This document shows, one piece after another, positions 21,666-33,020 of a stretch of DNA of 64,000 bases. Origin of the DNA: Bactericera cockerelli (taxonomy: Eukaryota; Arthropoda; Insecta; Hemiptera; Triozidae). A program made the position numbers and the translations under genes. The first letter of the stretch is position 1; each line of letters begins with the position of its first letter. The stretch is taken from assembly GCA_024516035.1 (NCBI GenBank), contig CM044959.1, positions 33,470,662 through 33,534,661 of the forward strand, given 5' to 3'. Below the pieces are notes generated by a model, which did no database searches, was not told the DNA's origin, and worked only from the letters and a program-made list of their open reading frames with translations.

Positions 21666-22265
21666 TATCGCGGTACATAGCCCTGAGTTCACCATAATCT
21701 GCCGGCCTCTATACAGTGAAGGAACATGAGGAGCTCAGTTTTTGCCACGTCGAGCCCTATCCCTGGTGGGATCACTTCGTAGTATCCCTGTGTGGGGAAT
21801 ACTGGTAAGTATCCTGTGTGGGGTACACTTGGTAAGATCCTGTGGGAGATCACTTGGTAAAATCCCTGTGTGGGGATCATTGGTAAGTACCCTGTGTGGG
21901 ATTACTTGGTAAGTATCCCTTGTGGGATCATTGGTAAGTTCCTGTGTGGATTACTGGTAAGTATCCTGTGTGGGAATTATTGGTAAGTATCCTGTGTGGG
22001 GATTACTTGGTAAGTATCCCTGTGTGGGGATCACTTGGTAGTATCCCTGTGTGGGGATACTGGTAAGTATCCCGGGTTGGGATCATTGTAATATCCTGTG
22101 TAGGATTAGGTAAGTATCCCTGTGTGGGGATTACTTTAAGTATCCTGTGTGGGATCACTTGGTGAGTACCTTTTGTGGAGATCACTAGGTAACCGTGTGG
22201 TGATCAATTGAAGTCCTGTGTGGGCATCACTTGGTAGTCCTATATGTGGATCACTTGGTAAGGAG
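21666..22265 (+). CDS. Ig exon (first half of Ig domain 7), broken, running into a minisatellite
   Basis: After TGTATCTCAG the phase-1 reading VSRYIA is followed, across at least two one-base frame breaks, by PEFTI, RPLYTVKEHEELSF and CHVEPYP, typical of an Ig A-B strand region. The exon then merges into the 28-bp tandem array. The array unit carries ATCACTTG|GTAAGTA. An exon ending in ...ATC ACT TG joins the next exon (G CAT CGT) as I-T-W-H-R-N-G, exactly the Ig C strand, with the required phase 2. Which of the repeated donors is used cannot be told. Confidence 0.55.
21768..22265 (+). repeat. 28-bp minisatellite across a 5' splice site (about 20 copies)
   Basis: About twenty units of roughly 28 bp, with consensus parts TCCCTGTGTGGGG, ATCACTTG and GTAAGTA, differ mainly by single-base losses. 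Most units contain a strong splice-donor core (GTAAGT). The array begins inside the Ig exon at 21666 and ends in the intron. Many of the indels look like uncorrected long-read errors. Confidence 0.85.
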
Positions 22266-22558
22266 AGCAGTTGTCAGTGAGTCAATGTAGAGGTTTGGGG
22301 GATTTGGGATTAATGATTATGAATACGATAGAACAGCATTCATGTAAATGATTCATGGCTGGAATTAGCCATCCATTTTTGAATTATGGTAATAATATTT
22401 GAAAAACTTGATATCGTCATCTGAAACTGAAACCTGGGTTTTCAAAAGCTTCATTGACTAACAATAAATTAGTATTTAATCAGGGAACTGATTTTCTACA
22501 AGATTAATTAGAAAAAACTAAAATATACATTGTGTCATACATTTCGAATCATTTCCAG

Positions 22559-22806
22559 GCATCGTAATGGAGTCAAACTGCGACCCACCCGACGTCAAGT
22601 CATGACCTTGGACCACGACGGTAACGTGAACTTCACTCTCGTGCACATCTCCCGTAAGGAGGAAGGCGTCTACACCTGCACCGCTTCCAATGAGACGGGA
22701 AAAGTGGAGAGCCACTGTCAAGTGACCGTACACAGAGAGCATGGTTCTGCAGAACGTAGACCCAGCCAGACGAGCAACATTCCAAAATTAAATTCTTCAA
22801 TGCACC
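22559..22806 (+). CDS. Ig exon (second half of Ig domain 7)
   Basis: The acceptor is CATTTCCAG, and only phase 2 is open: HRNGVKLRPTRRQVM, then VNFTLVHISRKEEGVYTCTA and SNETGKVESHCQVTV, a full C-to-G strand segment. It ends near LNSSMH at GTGAGT in phase 1, whereas the next exon needs phase 2. So either one base is miscalled, the exon end is elsewhere, or a small exon is missing. Confidence 0.82.
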
Positions 22807-22918
22807 GTGAGTTTTGGTAGCGCTGCACAAAAAATTGGGGAAAAAATAATCTAGAGATTTTTTAATTTTAAAGTGTCCAAAGAGTTTTATTATTAATTAT
22901 TTTGTAGAAACAATAATA

Positions 22919-23043
22919 CAGTAGAATCCCGCTAATTTGAAATCCAAGGGCAGAATTGTCATTTCGAGTTATCGGGCCGAAGAATTCTTTCGATTTAACT
23001 GGATTTTCGATCTATCGGATTGGGAGTTAGAGAAATTCTACTG
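22919..23043. mobile_element. pogo/Tigger-like MITE
   Basis: A 125-bp element with imperfect terminal inverted repeats (CAGTAGAATCCCGC ... AGAAATTCTACTG) is flanked by TA on both sides. The CAGTAGAA... start followed by TAATTTGAAATC and a matching TTCGAGTTATCGG interior is characteristic of pogo-group Tc1/mariner elements. It has no coding capacity. Confidence 0.7.
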
Positions 23044-23717
23044 TATGTTGATAGAAGTTAGACGAGTTCTACTTTCAAATTATTATACTTAAGTCAGTAG
23101 TTTAAAGTCTACTCCAAGAATTTGTTGAAATGTGTGTTTTCTTCATTGCACATTGCATATACATAAGAAATCAGGCGTGCATACAAATTGTAGATCTAAC
23201 TGCCACATTTTGACATTTTAAAAATATAGATCTTTATAAATTCTTAATTGTTTTTTTTTTTACTGTAGGTATTTTCTTGTTGATATCGTATGTGAGAATT
23301 CGTCGTTTACATTCTGAGGAATGAAGGTATCGTTGCTTACCTAACAGGGAATATTATTATTTAATTTCCGCATTGAGAAATTAATAAAATTGATATGAGA
23401 TTCAATGGAGTAGTGGAAATAATGGATCTCTTTCGCAAATGAGAGACCTTTATTTATATATTACTTCCGAGCCTTATCATGTATACTATGATGTCGGAAA
23501 TATTGTGTTTTCTTCTTCTTTTTTTATGAACATAAGAAGTAATTTTTATTTATTGATAACATCACAGATTATAAATTGCATTTAAAATCATTGGGTGCGG
23601 AAAAGACCTTTCAATACTTGCAGCATTTCCGCGCTGCACGGCAACTTGAAACTGAGTTTCGGGTTTATTAACTTCAGTTATGCCTTCCTGAAAATGTCTC
23701 TGGATCTCTGGTTTCAG

Positions 23718-23850
23718 ATACAGCAAGGAGCCCCAGTTCCTGACCAAGCCCAGGTCTACAGACTGTGTTGAGGGGGACACTGTGGAGATCCTGTGCGAGG
23801 TGATTGGGGACCCCATGCCCAAAGTCACATGGACCAGGGATTGGCTCAAG
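23718..23850 (+). CDS. Ig exon (first half of Ig domain 8), last exon seen of this gene
   Basis: The acceptor is CTGGTTTCAG and the donor GTAAGTGG. It reads YSKEPQFLTKPRSTDCVEGD, then TVEILCEVIGDPMPKVTWTR and DWLK, with Cys and Trp in place. It enters in phase 2 and leaves in phase 0. The domain needs a further exon, which I could not find downstream in the window. Confidence 0.87.
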
Positions 23851-26837
23851 GTAAGTGGACTGAATTCATTTCAAAACCCTAAGTTGGATTTATTTATATA
23901 TTTTTTGAATTTTTAAAAAAAATTATCTCCCTAATATGCCGACTTAACTGGCTGAGTCATTAATGAAGATAACTTTTACACAAATCAACATTAACAGTAA
24001 ATTAATTAAGTATTTCAAAAGTCGCCTATAACCAACAACCACTGATCATTGTGATAAACTTTACTTTTTGTAAGTAATGTTCCTGAAAAAAATATAGTTT
24101 TTATTGATACTTTTTTGCTTTAAAATAATGTTCAACTGATATTTTCTACTCCAGGCCGGCCTTGAGATTTTTTTCTTTATCAAGAAAATATACGAACTTT
24201 GTCTAAATAAATTATTGACCAATGCTCCTGGAGTAGGTACTTCTTACCTGATTAATTTTTTTCAAATTCCTGAATATCTGTGAAGATACAAAAAATAATG
24301 TAGGGTAAGACAAAAGACTTTTTAAAAAAGCTAGACTCGAAAGTCGATTTATTTCGAACATAGAAAATTACAATTATTATAATGAAAACTTAAAATTACG
24401 GGTGAGGACTGACTTGCTCGATGCAGGTAACAGAACTGAGGAGAGAATGTCAGTCGGAAATAGATCAAGTCCAAAAGTTGTGGATCAGCATTAATAATTA
24501 GGAAGTCAGCAAGTATGGGGATATAACTTACACATAAAGAGATATTATCTTACCGCTTATCAATAAGGCTGACTCGGACCTGAGGTCGTGACTTATCAGC
24601 CTAATAACGCCTGGAGCCCCGGATGTCCACACTTATGTTAGGTAGATTAGCACGCATCAAGGTGATAACACTGTGACATAGCTGCTGGGTGCATCAATTG
24701 TCTTCTTATCACAGGGGAGAATGTCCAAACACAATGGTCTCACCTGATAGATAATAAGTCCATGAATAGCTATTGCTATTACTAATGAAGTGGGATATTT
24801 GGATACTTACCAAGTAGTTGAATTATTGTAATCAAATCGCAAATAATTGGGTATAAATTTATGATCATTCAAAAATATGAACGAATATGAATATTTTTTT
24901 CTAATTTATGAACTCTAGCTTCACAAATTAAATAAAAATATATAAAAGACTAGTTCAAATCAATCTCATGAAAACAATGTTTACCTACAAGGTATCAACG
25001 TAAAAAACCCACCAAATCCTCTTTAGTGGACTTGGCTAAGAAAGAAATAATTAAGTATGAGGTAGGTACTTATCTTAAAAAATCTAGTTTTATTTCTTTT
25101 CCATACAAATATTTATCATCGGATTTAATAGATTTTCTTTTTCTCTGCAAAGAAAATGTATATAGGATGGGTTTTGAATTTATTGTGTTATCTGTTGGGG
25201 TCCAAAGAAATTAATTTAAAGTCCGTTTCATAACCTTAACTTTAAAGAGTGGCTATGATATCCGTAGTGCGAACAAATGAACAGCCTTATTTGTAGAAAC
25301 ATAACTATCAAAATCGACTCTATTAAACTTTAAGTGCTTAGTAACAAATCAACACAGAACAAGAGGACATTTATGACTTTGCGTCTGGCTCTAGCAACAT
25401 CTGGTATATATTCATATTTTTTATGTCCATCAACTTATTTTCATACCTATAACTACATACTTTAAATTATCCTATCCACACATTATTTATGATTAGTGCA
25501 TTCAAGTGCATACAACAATGTTTTTATTTTCATCCCATAATACAGGCTGCAGATTTCTGCTGATTATTTTTCTTTGCGCCATAAACTTATGATGTCCATT
25601 AGCAGATTTGCTCTCAGCAATTTACGCATGAATATCGCTTGTTTGGTTTCTTAGACGCCAGGAATATGAGATGTTTGGCAAAGTGGTGATTCATAATTAT
25701 GAGAGCACTTAATTCGGACTATTTATTGGCGTACCTACCTATGTATGTACCATTATCGTCATATAATGTTATTTAGGTTTTATATTCTCTATTTTCACTA
25801 AGCGTATACCTATTGCCACCAATTATGTATTCTATGTATAATTGCATTCATATTTTACATAATTTTATACCTACTTATGCAAATATGTATACAATAAAAA
25901 GGTATGGCTCTTAGGTATAATATGGATCGTGTTATGGTCGCTAATGTGGGCAATTATGGGCTGTGTCTGGAGTTTATTGTTCAAAACAAACCTGACACGT
26001 GCCTCAAAGAATAACGTAATTATAATTGAAATTTATAATATTATGTACAACTTAAGTACATGCTACTGATTTAAACATATAAATATAAGTACCAAGTACC
26101 TATACCCCATATGTGTATGATGCTTAAAAAATATTTTCCATCAACAGTTCCTGGTGTAGGTATACCTTTGTCATGTGCTTACATGCCTAGGTGCCTTACG
26201 TAGCTAGTGGCTATGTTAAAAATAACACAGTCATTTGGTTATGGATCATGTTAAATTTTCTGTTACATGTTGCGGGTACGTGTTAGATATTATCAACACT
26301 CAATCAATATTAATTTACATTACACCACCCAGCTCGTAATGTTCGGATTAGCTTATGTTTGGAAAATTTAAGTCATATCGGGCAGTAGTTATACATATAT
26401 GGTCTATTTTCAAAACCATATTATCCTACTATTATCCTACAAAATCATAGCTTACCTAAAGTAGGTAGTTCAGTGGTATGACAATCTGATTGGTGATTAT
26501 TGGACTAGTTATGATTTTTTTTGTTGTTGTAATATTGTATAAAGTTTTCTCCTTTTTGAAGGGTGCAACTAATAAAGAAACGACTACCTACATTAATGGG
26601 AAACATGTTCAGGTCGTTCTTACGATCTGCTGAACGTTCTTGATTCACGAAAATATTAAGAGCACAACAAATAACACTTAGGTATTTGTTAACTCTGAAT
26701 GCGAAATAATTTAAAGGAAATGTTGTCAGAGGTAGTTTTCTCAACTCACCAGCCTCAATAGCTTAATCGTCCAAAAAGTTAACTGAAGTAGTTCGAGTCC
26801 CAAGCTCGCATGATTTTAGTAAGGCGGGCGTGAGTAT
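23851..26837. other. Non-coding, AT-rich; probably intron
   Basis: If the Ig gene continues this is intron. I saw no Ig, Fn3 or kinase motif and no clear element ends. Short microsatellite-like ATGTAT/TATAC-rich stretches occur around 25750-26110. Confidence 0.45.
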
Positions 26838-27384
26838 CGCAATTCGACACTTGCGGAAATCTTTTGTTTAAAACCGATCATTTGCGACAGTGAAAAAAGA
26901 TTTCAAACCATACATTTGCGACAGTATATTGCAGGTATAGATTTCAATGTTTCATACAGTGTGAATCAAATTTTAGTTCGTACTGGTAGGTGTTTTTTGT
27001 TAGAGGAATTTTTTTGTTAGATAGGGTTAGGTAAAGTTAACAAGGTGAGATTGCACGATAGATCACTGACTTCAGTTTGTCGGGTAGGATGTAGCCGGCT
27101 AACGAAACACAACATTTAGTCTGACAACCGTTTGTCTGACAAGGAGTCTCCTCAAATAAAATAAATTTATCTATGATGAGAGAAGGAATTCATTAAATCG
27201 GATAAATTCACATACGTCCATATTTTAGTCGACCCGGTATTTATTTGGAAATTCCGAAATGAACAAAGGAGTTAACCTGTTCCTTTGTCTGTCTGATATT
27301 GTCGCAAACGTTACAGTGAATACCTTTTTCTGTTGTCGCAAATGTCGGGTTTTTTCAGGTAAATTGTCGCAAGTGATCGGTAGC
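26838..27384. mobile_element. Non-autonomous DNA transposon with triplicated TTGCGACA end motifs
   Basis: The 547-bp segment is flanked by a 9-bp direct repeat CGTGAGTAT (26829-26837 and 27385-27393). The left end carries CACTTGCGG, CATTTGCGACA and CATTTGCGACA. The right end, reversed, carries CACTTGCGACA, CATTTGCGACA and CGTTTGCGACA. The best-matched inverted part is ACCGATCA(T/C)TTGCGACA at 26873 and 27381. A 9-bp duplication fits Mutator-like elements, but the superfamily is inference. No ORF. Confidence 0.65.
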
Positions 27385-27393
27385 CGTGAGTAT

Positions 27394-28596
27394 TAGTGAC
27401 ATGACCCTGGTGTTTAAAACAAATATGATAACCTCTCACTATTACGATAGCTTTCATAGAGGATAACAATAGAAAATTTGTATGCAGAAAACACCTAATT
27501 TGGGTCGAAATTGTGAGTTTTATCCACCCGCATTACTGAACTACGTAATTATATAGAGGTAATTAATTCGTATTCTCTTATCTCCAAAGAAGAAATACCT
27601 CAAATTAGTTCATCCTGACATGACGTCATCAAAGTACGTTGTCAGCAAGATTCTTGAATGATTCTCCAACTTGAAATACTCATTGTATTCGGGGGATTCC
27701 CTGAATTCTAACGATAAAATATGACAAGGGGAAGAGCGAACCCGCGTCACCCGATTGGTATTCCGGTGAGACAACTCTATCAACCATGAACATTGAGCAC
27801 ATCCTGTGACGTCAAAACACAGCTGGTGTGATAACCAATACCAATTAAAACGATGAATTGATACCAATTAAGATGACATTACATTTGAAATCCTGTCACG
27901 GATTTCATCAGGACGAATTTATGTTGCTTGACCACCTGGACATAAGGGTAAGGAGTTGCATTGACCCAAAGAGGTTGTATTATTCAATAGCATTTTAGAT
28001 TATATCCTTACCCTTACTAAGGACTCATTGGCCATTTAGCCATTTGATTGTGTTTCAAATGTTTGCCAAATCCACGATTAAAACTGTTCATTAACTAGCT
28101 ACCAAGAAATTGGTCTTTGGACTGTCAACTTTTTACATTCGTGGTTTTGTCATTTTAGTGGTTAATTTATTTGCCATGTACCTACCTGATCACTGCATGG
28201 GGGATGGAAATGGTTGCAATAAGTTATCCTACTGTTGACAAGGTCTATTGGAAGTTCATGTTTTATTATGTTGTTATATATTACTTAAAATGTTTAATGC
28301 AATTTTATTACGTTGCTTCGGTATATCATCTAAATTTATGTCATGTTTCTTATAAATATCTTCTGAATTAGTCTCCTTGACTGTTAAGTATAATGAGTCA
28401 ATAAGATTTTTAGAAATAAAATTGAGTTTTCACCAGCCAATGAATACAAAATTTTGAACACAAACATCAGGTATAAAATGTGTAATACCTAACTCCAATA
28501 ATTCATTCTATCCCCCATCTCCATGTCCACGCTAAAATTGTAAAAGGTCTTAGTTAATTGAAATTTAAGTTTTTTTTCTTTCTGTTCAATTGTAGA

Positions 28597-28638
<42 letters not shown>

Positions 28639-29220
28639 AAGAGACCCTACCATGATCTGTCCAAACATATCATGAGCTTGATTTCAAAAAGAAAGAAGAG
28701 GGACTCATTTGACCGAATAGGTACAATAGGTACTTTCTATACCTCATACCTAGACCATTGAAGCAAATGAAAAAAAAAAAAAAAAAAAAAACGAAATCAG
28801 CTTGAGCTAAAGATAAAAAAAAAAATCAAACGTCGCACCAACCAGGTATTAAATTTAATAATAAAAGCTATTAGTAATGACAACATATCATTGTGTAGCT
28901 AAATTAATGAAGTTGTGGTTTTGTATTGTTGAAAACCCACATCCTACACCTGTCAAACTAATATTTGAACACTTTGACCTAGTATAGGAGACACCTAACA
29001 CATGATTCGCCAGAAAAATCTCACAGGGTCATACAACCCACTGCCCACATTCGAGTATATGCAAGAATAGGTTTGAACCAGTATTATAATAAATTAAAAA
29101 TAGACATGTATCATGATAACTGGCTGGTATTAATAGGTTTCGATCTATCATTTGGTTGATGCATTAGTGAGTTCTTTTTCTTCAAACATAACACCAACAT
29201 AACTTTGAGTGAGGAATAAC
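27394..29220. other. Non-coding with poly(A) runs and paired TGACGTCA motifs
   Basis: There are A runs of 40 at 28598-28637 and 22 at 28770-28791. Perfect TGACGTCA octamers occur near 27619 and 27807, within a segment (about 27605-27920) whose outer parts show a weak inverted similarity (TTCATCCTGA / TCAGGACGAA). It may be an old MITE. No gene is recognised. Confidence 0.4.
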
Positions 29221-29354
29221 AAATCAGTTCTTCCGTGGCATAAAACAGCAGCAAAGCTGTCCATTATTTGGTTTAAGCTGTAGCACGCCCATCCTGTAGT
29301 AGAATTATTATGCCTTTTATTGTTTGGCGAACAGTCCGTGGTATTTTTTTTAGT
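29221..29354 (+). repeat. Perfect 134-bp direct repeat, copy 1
   Basis: It begins AAATCAGTTCTTCCGTGGCA and ends with a T run and AGT. By eye it is identical to 29649-29782. The two copies bracket a SINE. It contains no recognised gene. Confidence 0.9.
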
Positions 29355-29545
29355 CACTGTGGCAGAGCGAGTTAGCGCGCTAGGCATTGCACACATGGTG
29401 ACCTGGGTTCGATTCCCAGCGGGGGAGGATTTTTTCTGCTCTGTACTTGGATGTTCGGGGTCCACTCATACCTCGTGAGGAAAAATGAGTAGCTGCTTTA
29501 ATGTGAAGCAGCGACCAGTGGCAGAATCTTAGGCAAAAAATAAAA
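29355..29545 (+). mobile_element. tRNA-derived SINE
   Basis: The head shows an A-box-like GTGGCAGAGCGAGTTAGCGC and a B box GGGTTCGATTCCC about 40 bp further on. A unique body follows, and then an A-rich tail (AAAAAATAAAAAAAAAAAAA) at 29536-29555. The tRNA-like part has a broken anticodon arm, so it is a polymerase III promoter of a retroposon, not a functional tRNA. Confidence 0.75.
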
Positions 29546-29648
29546 AAAAAAAAACAAGAGGTTGTAAATTAATGCGGTAAAGTCCTATGATTCTGCGCTA
29601 CCCACTAAAATTGTGACATAATAACACAAAGAAAAAAGCATTATTATT

Positions 29649-29782
29649 AAATCAGTTCTTCCGTGGCATAAAACAGCAGCAAAGCTGTCCATTATTTGGT
29701 TTAAGCTGTAGCACGCCCATCCTGTAGTAGAATTATTATGCCTTTTATTGTTTGGCGAACAGTCCGTGGTATTTTTTTTAGT
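29649..29782 (+). repeat. Perfect 134-bp direct repeat, copy 2
   Basis: Identical by eye to 29221-29354, 428 bp further on. The bases outside both copies differ, so this is not part of a longer tandem repeat. Confidence 0.9.
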
Positions 29783-30064
29783 TACAAGTTTTGCCGTGTG
29801 AGTGTGTACAAAGTTTTAAAAACCTGAAATAAAAGATATCTGCTACAATTATTATTTATTATTACACATCAAGGAAGAACCTTACCATGCGATTTACCTT
29901 CTTGATTTTAAACTTTGAGCCAAACACGTTTATGATTCGCAAAGCTTTTGAAAGACAGGAAAACTATGGAATATATACTCTCCATTTGCTTGGTCCTTGG
30001 AGAAATTTATTCAAGAACTTAACGGACAACTGTATATACAATCAAATGGCTAACGACCAGTTAA

Positions 30065-32103
30065 ACTCTTGATTAAATTCCTTAATCATTCATTGTTAAG
30101 ATACTGGGGGTAAAACATGTAACTATTTATGCCTCAAAAGTAATAAATATGTTTCGTCTGTGTCTGGCATTCTGCCTAAAGATGATGCCCAGAATAATTT
30201 CATCACAATAGGGCAAAGTCGTAAGATTCTCAGCCCAGATTTGAAAGTCTCAGTAAGAATTATTTTCGTAAGTCTTTTCTCAACTGAGAGTTCTGTCTTT
30301 CCTGAACTCACTATTCAAGTGAGAATAATACTAATTACATACCTACAAGTAATAGGTACATACGTACTAAATCAATTACAGACACAAATTTAATCATAAT
30401 AGGATGTACGCCATGTACGGTTCAGTCCGTTTACGAGATATAAGAGTTTAAAGTCTTTACTTCCAAGATCCGCTGGTTCAAAGTTGATGAATTTGCAATG
30501 GAATCATCTACAATACGACTCTTATAAGTGCATAAAATTTCGTTGTATTTGTTTAGTAGTTTCTGATATTTGCACGTTGCAAGGAATGCCAATAGCAGAT
30601 AGTCCAACAGGCAAACACACACAAAATCAAATGTGCTCAGGTTACGACATATCTAGAAATATGTTTCTTTCTGAAATAATAGATACTATCGGAAATAATT
30701 GAACCTATTCTATGCTATTCATAAAAGTCGAAAATTATTATTATTCCTGAAGACCAACAGTCACGGATTATTCCAGGGAAAGTTATGTATTCCAGATCCG
30801 TTTGTATTGCACCAATAGTTTCATTCTACATCAGAACTAGAAGCTGAAGTCGATTGTACGAGTAAATCAGCAGTCACCAGATTATGTCTAGATATTATCT
30901 ATCTAGTATTCTAGTGAAATCTAGTCTATCCTGAGCTGAACAGCAACACAAATTTAACTTGGCATCCGCGAGTACCAAGTACCAAAGTGATGTACACCTT
31001 GGCATAGGTGCCTCTCTACCTAACCAATATAATTATAGAACCTCATGTCCAACTTGGTGTTGCGGGCATCTATAGATTAGACTTAACTAACTTCACACTA
31101 GCGAGTGCAAAGTTTACATGGCTTGTATCTGGCTCATTAGGATGTATTTCCCTTTTATGGAAAAAAAGTACACTGTACAATGTACATTATGTATGTAAAT
31201 AGTGAACAAAAAATTAGCAGAATTTACAGAAAATAAAATTCAAGGAGTACCTGATTGCTCTTTCAGTTGAAGAATTTCGTGACGGTAAATATGTAGTTAC
31301 TATGTTGCTAATGTATGTTTGATTATAGACTACTGGATTTTCAATATTCGTTTCAAATTGGTTGCTGAAGTTGTGCCATATTTCTGATGATTTTCTTCCT
31401 AAAGGTTTCCCTGAGACTCAGTTGCTCATTGCCCTCCTTGGAGGAGATGACTAGAATATTTTGATAATTCTCAATTCAAATTCAAAGTATCTGCTAATCT
31501 TCTGATTGAATTCGGACACAAAACTCCTTGTCTGAAAACTTCCTTTTAGTCTAAAATCCTATTAGAACCCCTATTTGTCCGACAGAGGTGTCCCCCAGTC
31601 TATTTCAACACGTCTCTTCGTGTTCAGACAATTGCAATGGTACTTCTGTCCTTCAAAGTCATATGGCACCAGCGGATAGACCACATGGTGAATGTCTCCC
31701 CATGGAAACCATATCACTTGGGACTGAAACACAGCCATCGCGACGGGAGCCAAATATTCCAGTAATGTAGGACAAGGTAAAGACATCCATCTTCTGATAC
31801 GACTCGAAATCATTTCGTTATGAGACTTGAACCATTTTTGTCCTGACGATCTTTTCTTAGATCTAGAGTGCTTTATTCTTGTTAGATAAAATGTAAAGTG
31901 ATTTTGAAGGTTTCAGAAGTAATTAATCAGATGTTTATGGCTTTCAGTGGTACTTTCCACAAGAGTAAGTTATAGAATGGATTTATTCTTTAAGGACTTC
32001 GTATCGCCCCCGCTGCAATGGAGATTTATTACTTCATGAATGTAATACATACCTACCGTCATTGTAAAATAATTAATTACTATAAAGTAGATAGTATGCA
32101 TAT
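30065..32103 (+). repeat. 2-kb segment duplicated after the N gap
   Basis: The segment aligns collinearly with 61879-64000. The first 1.5 kb shows substitutions and small indels; the last roughly 540 bp (from about 31562) appear identical except for one base. No gene is firmly recognised in it. Confidence 0.9.
31571..31813 (-). CDS. Unrecognised minus-strand open frame, possible exon (low confidence)
   Basis: An 80-codon frame has balanced composition unlike the AT-rich surroundings, including YLAPVAMAVFQSQVIWFPWG, DIHHVVYPLVPYDFEGQKYH and CNCLNTKRR. An internal acceptor-like CTGTGTTTCAG precedes the SQVIW part. The copy at 63468-63710 has one residue difference. I recognise no family; it could be an exon of an unknown gene, part of a transposon, or chance. 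Confidence 0.25.
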   Translation of the reverse strand: MISSRIRRWMSLPCPTLLEYLAPVAMAVFQSQVIWFPWGDIHHVVYPLVPYDFEGQKYHCNCLNTKRRVEIDWGTPLSDK

Positions 32104-33020
32104 GCAATTATGCACATACATATTCAAAGAATTAATAGAATTATTCGTCATTACATGCTAGAAAGACAATTGGAATACTTTGAAAATCCCGTCTGTTCGG
32201 AGTTCGATCTACCGACTTTCTATTACTCCCAGTCCTTTTCTAGTGGAGTTAATGGGGTGACGTGGTTCAAACCTCAGGATGCTGGCGAGGAACAATATGC
32301 CACACTCTAAGGGAGACTCTCGTAAGAAGTGCACAATCCTTGAGACGAACTCCCAGCCAGACACCAGAATGTGGGTCAAGTGGTGCATAACCATAACCAC
32401 GTTCCTTCTTGGGTGGATTAAATGATTTCCAACCATTTAACTTTTATTTATTTCTACTAGACTGGAGACTCTCCTTATCAATTCAATCAGCAGTGGAACT
32501 CCCGCTATAATATCTAGCATCTAAATATTGTAGCTAATTTTACACAATCTTTATTACAGAACATTGGTGTACACTAGCTGTGTTGTTTTCAAAATTTCTT
32601 GACGCATTTTTCCATTTTTTATTATTCCCAAATAAGGCATCGAACCTTGGGTCATTAATGTTGCGATTACTCCCATGGGGTCTCCCATCAAAATTAATAC
32701 TATCTCAATTTATAGTCAGAAAGATAGATAAGTCTATGATTATACAGGGTAAGCTGGATCGCAAATGTTCCATTTCAATGGACGCGTAGCCGATCAAATT
32801 CACTACTCCAAAATATACTCGTATCTACATTGATGTAATTGAAGTTTATTTAGAATTATCAGAGATTTAGCCAGAAATTATTGGACAAACGTTTTGACAA
32901 TATGGAAGAGAATGCCGATGGCATTAGTCTTGATCAAGTTTTGTTTTATTATTTTCAATTTCTATGAAAATATTCTATGTACCTTATTGTAAATATATAA
33001 AATCCATTTACATTCATTCA
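32104..33020. other. Non-coding, nothing recognised
   Basis: AT-rich sequence before the satellite. A possible Helitron 5' end would lie near here, but no clear TC start with an A|T insertion site could be placed. Confidence 0.4.

Noticed and set aside
28558..28761. Open frame with a poly-Lys run
   Set aside because: It is created by a 40-base A run; no splice or homology support.
29360..29432. Functional tRNA gene
   Set aside because: A and B boxes are present but the anticodon arm does not fold and a SINE body follows.
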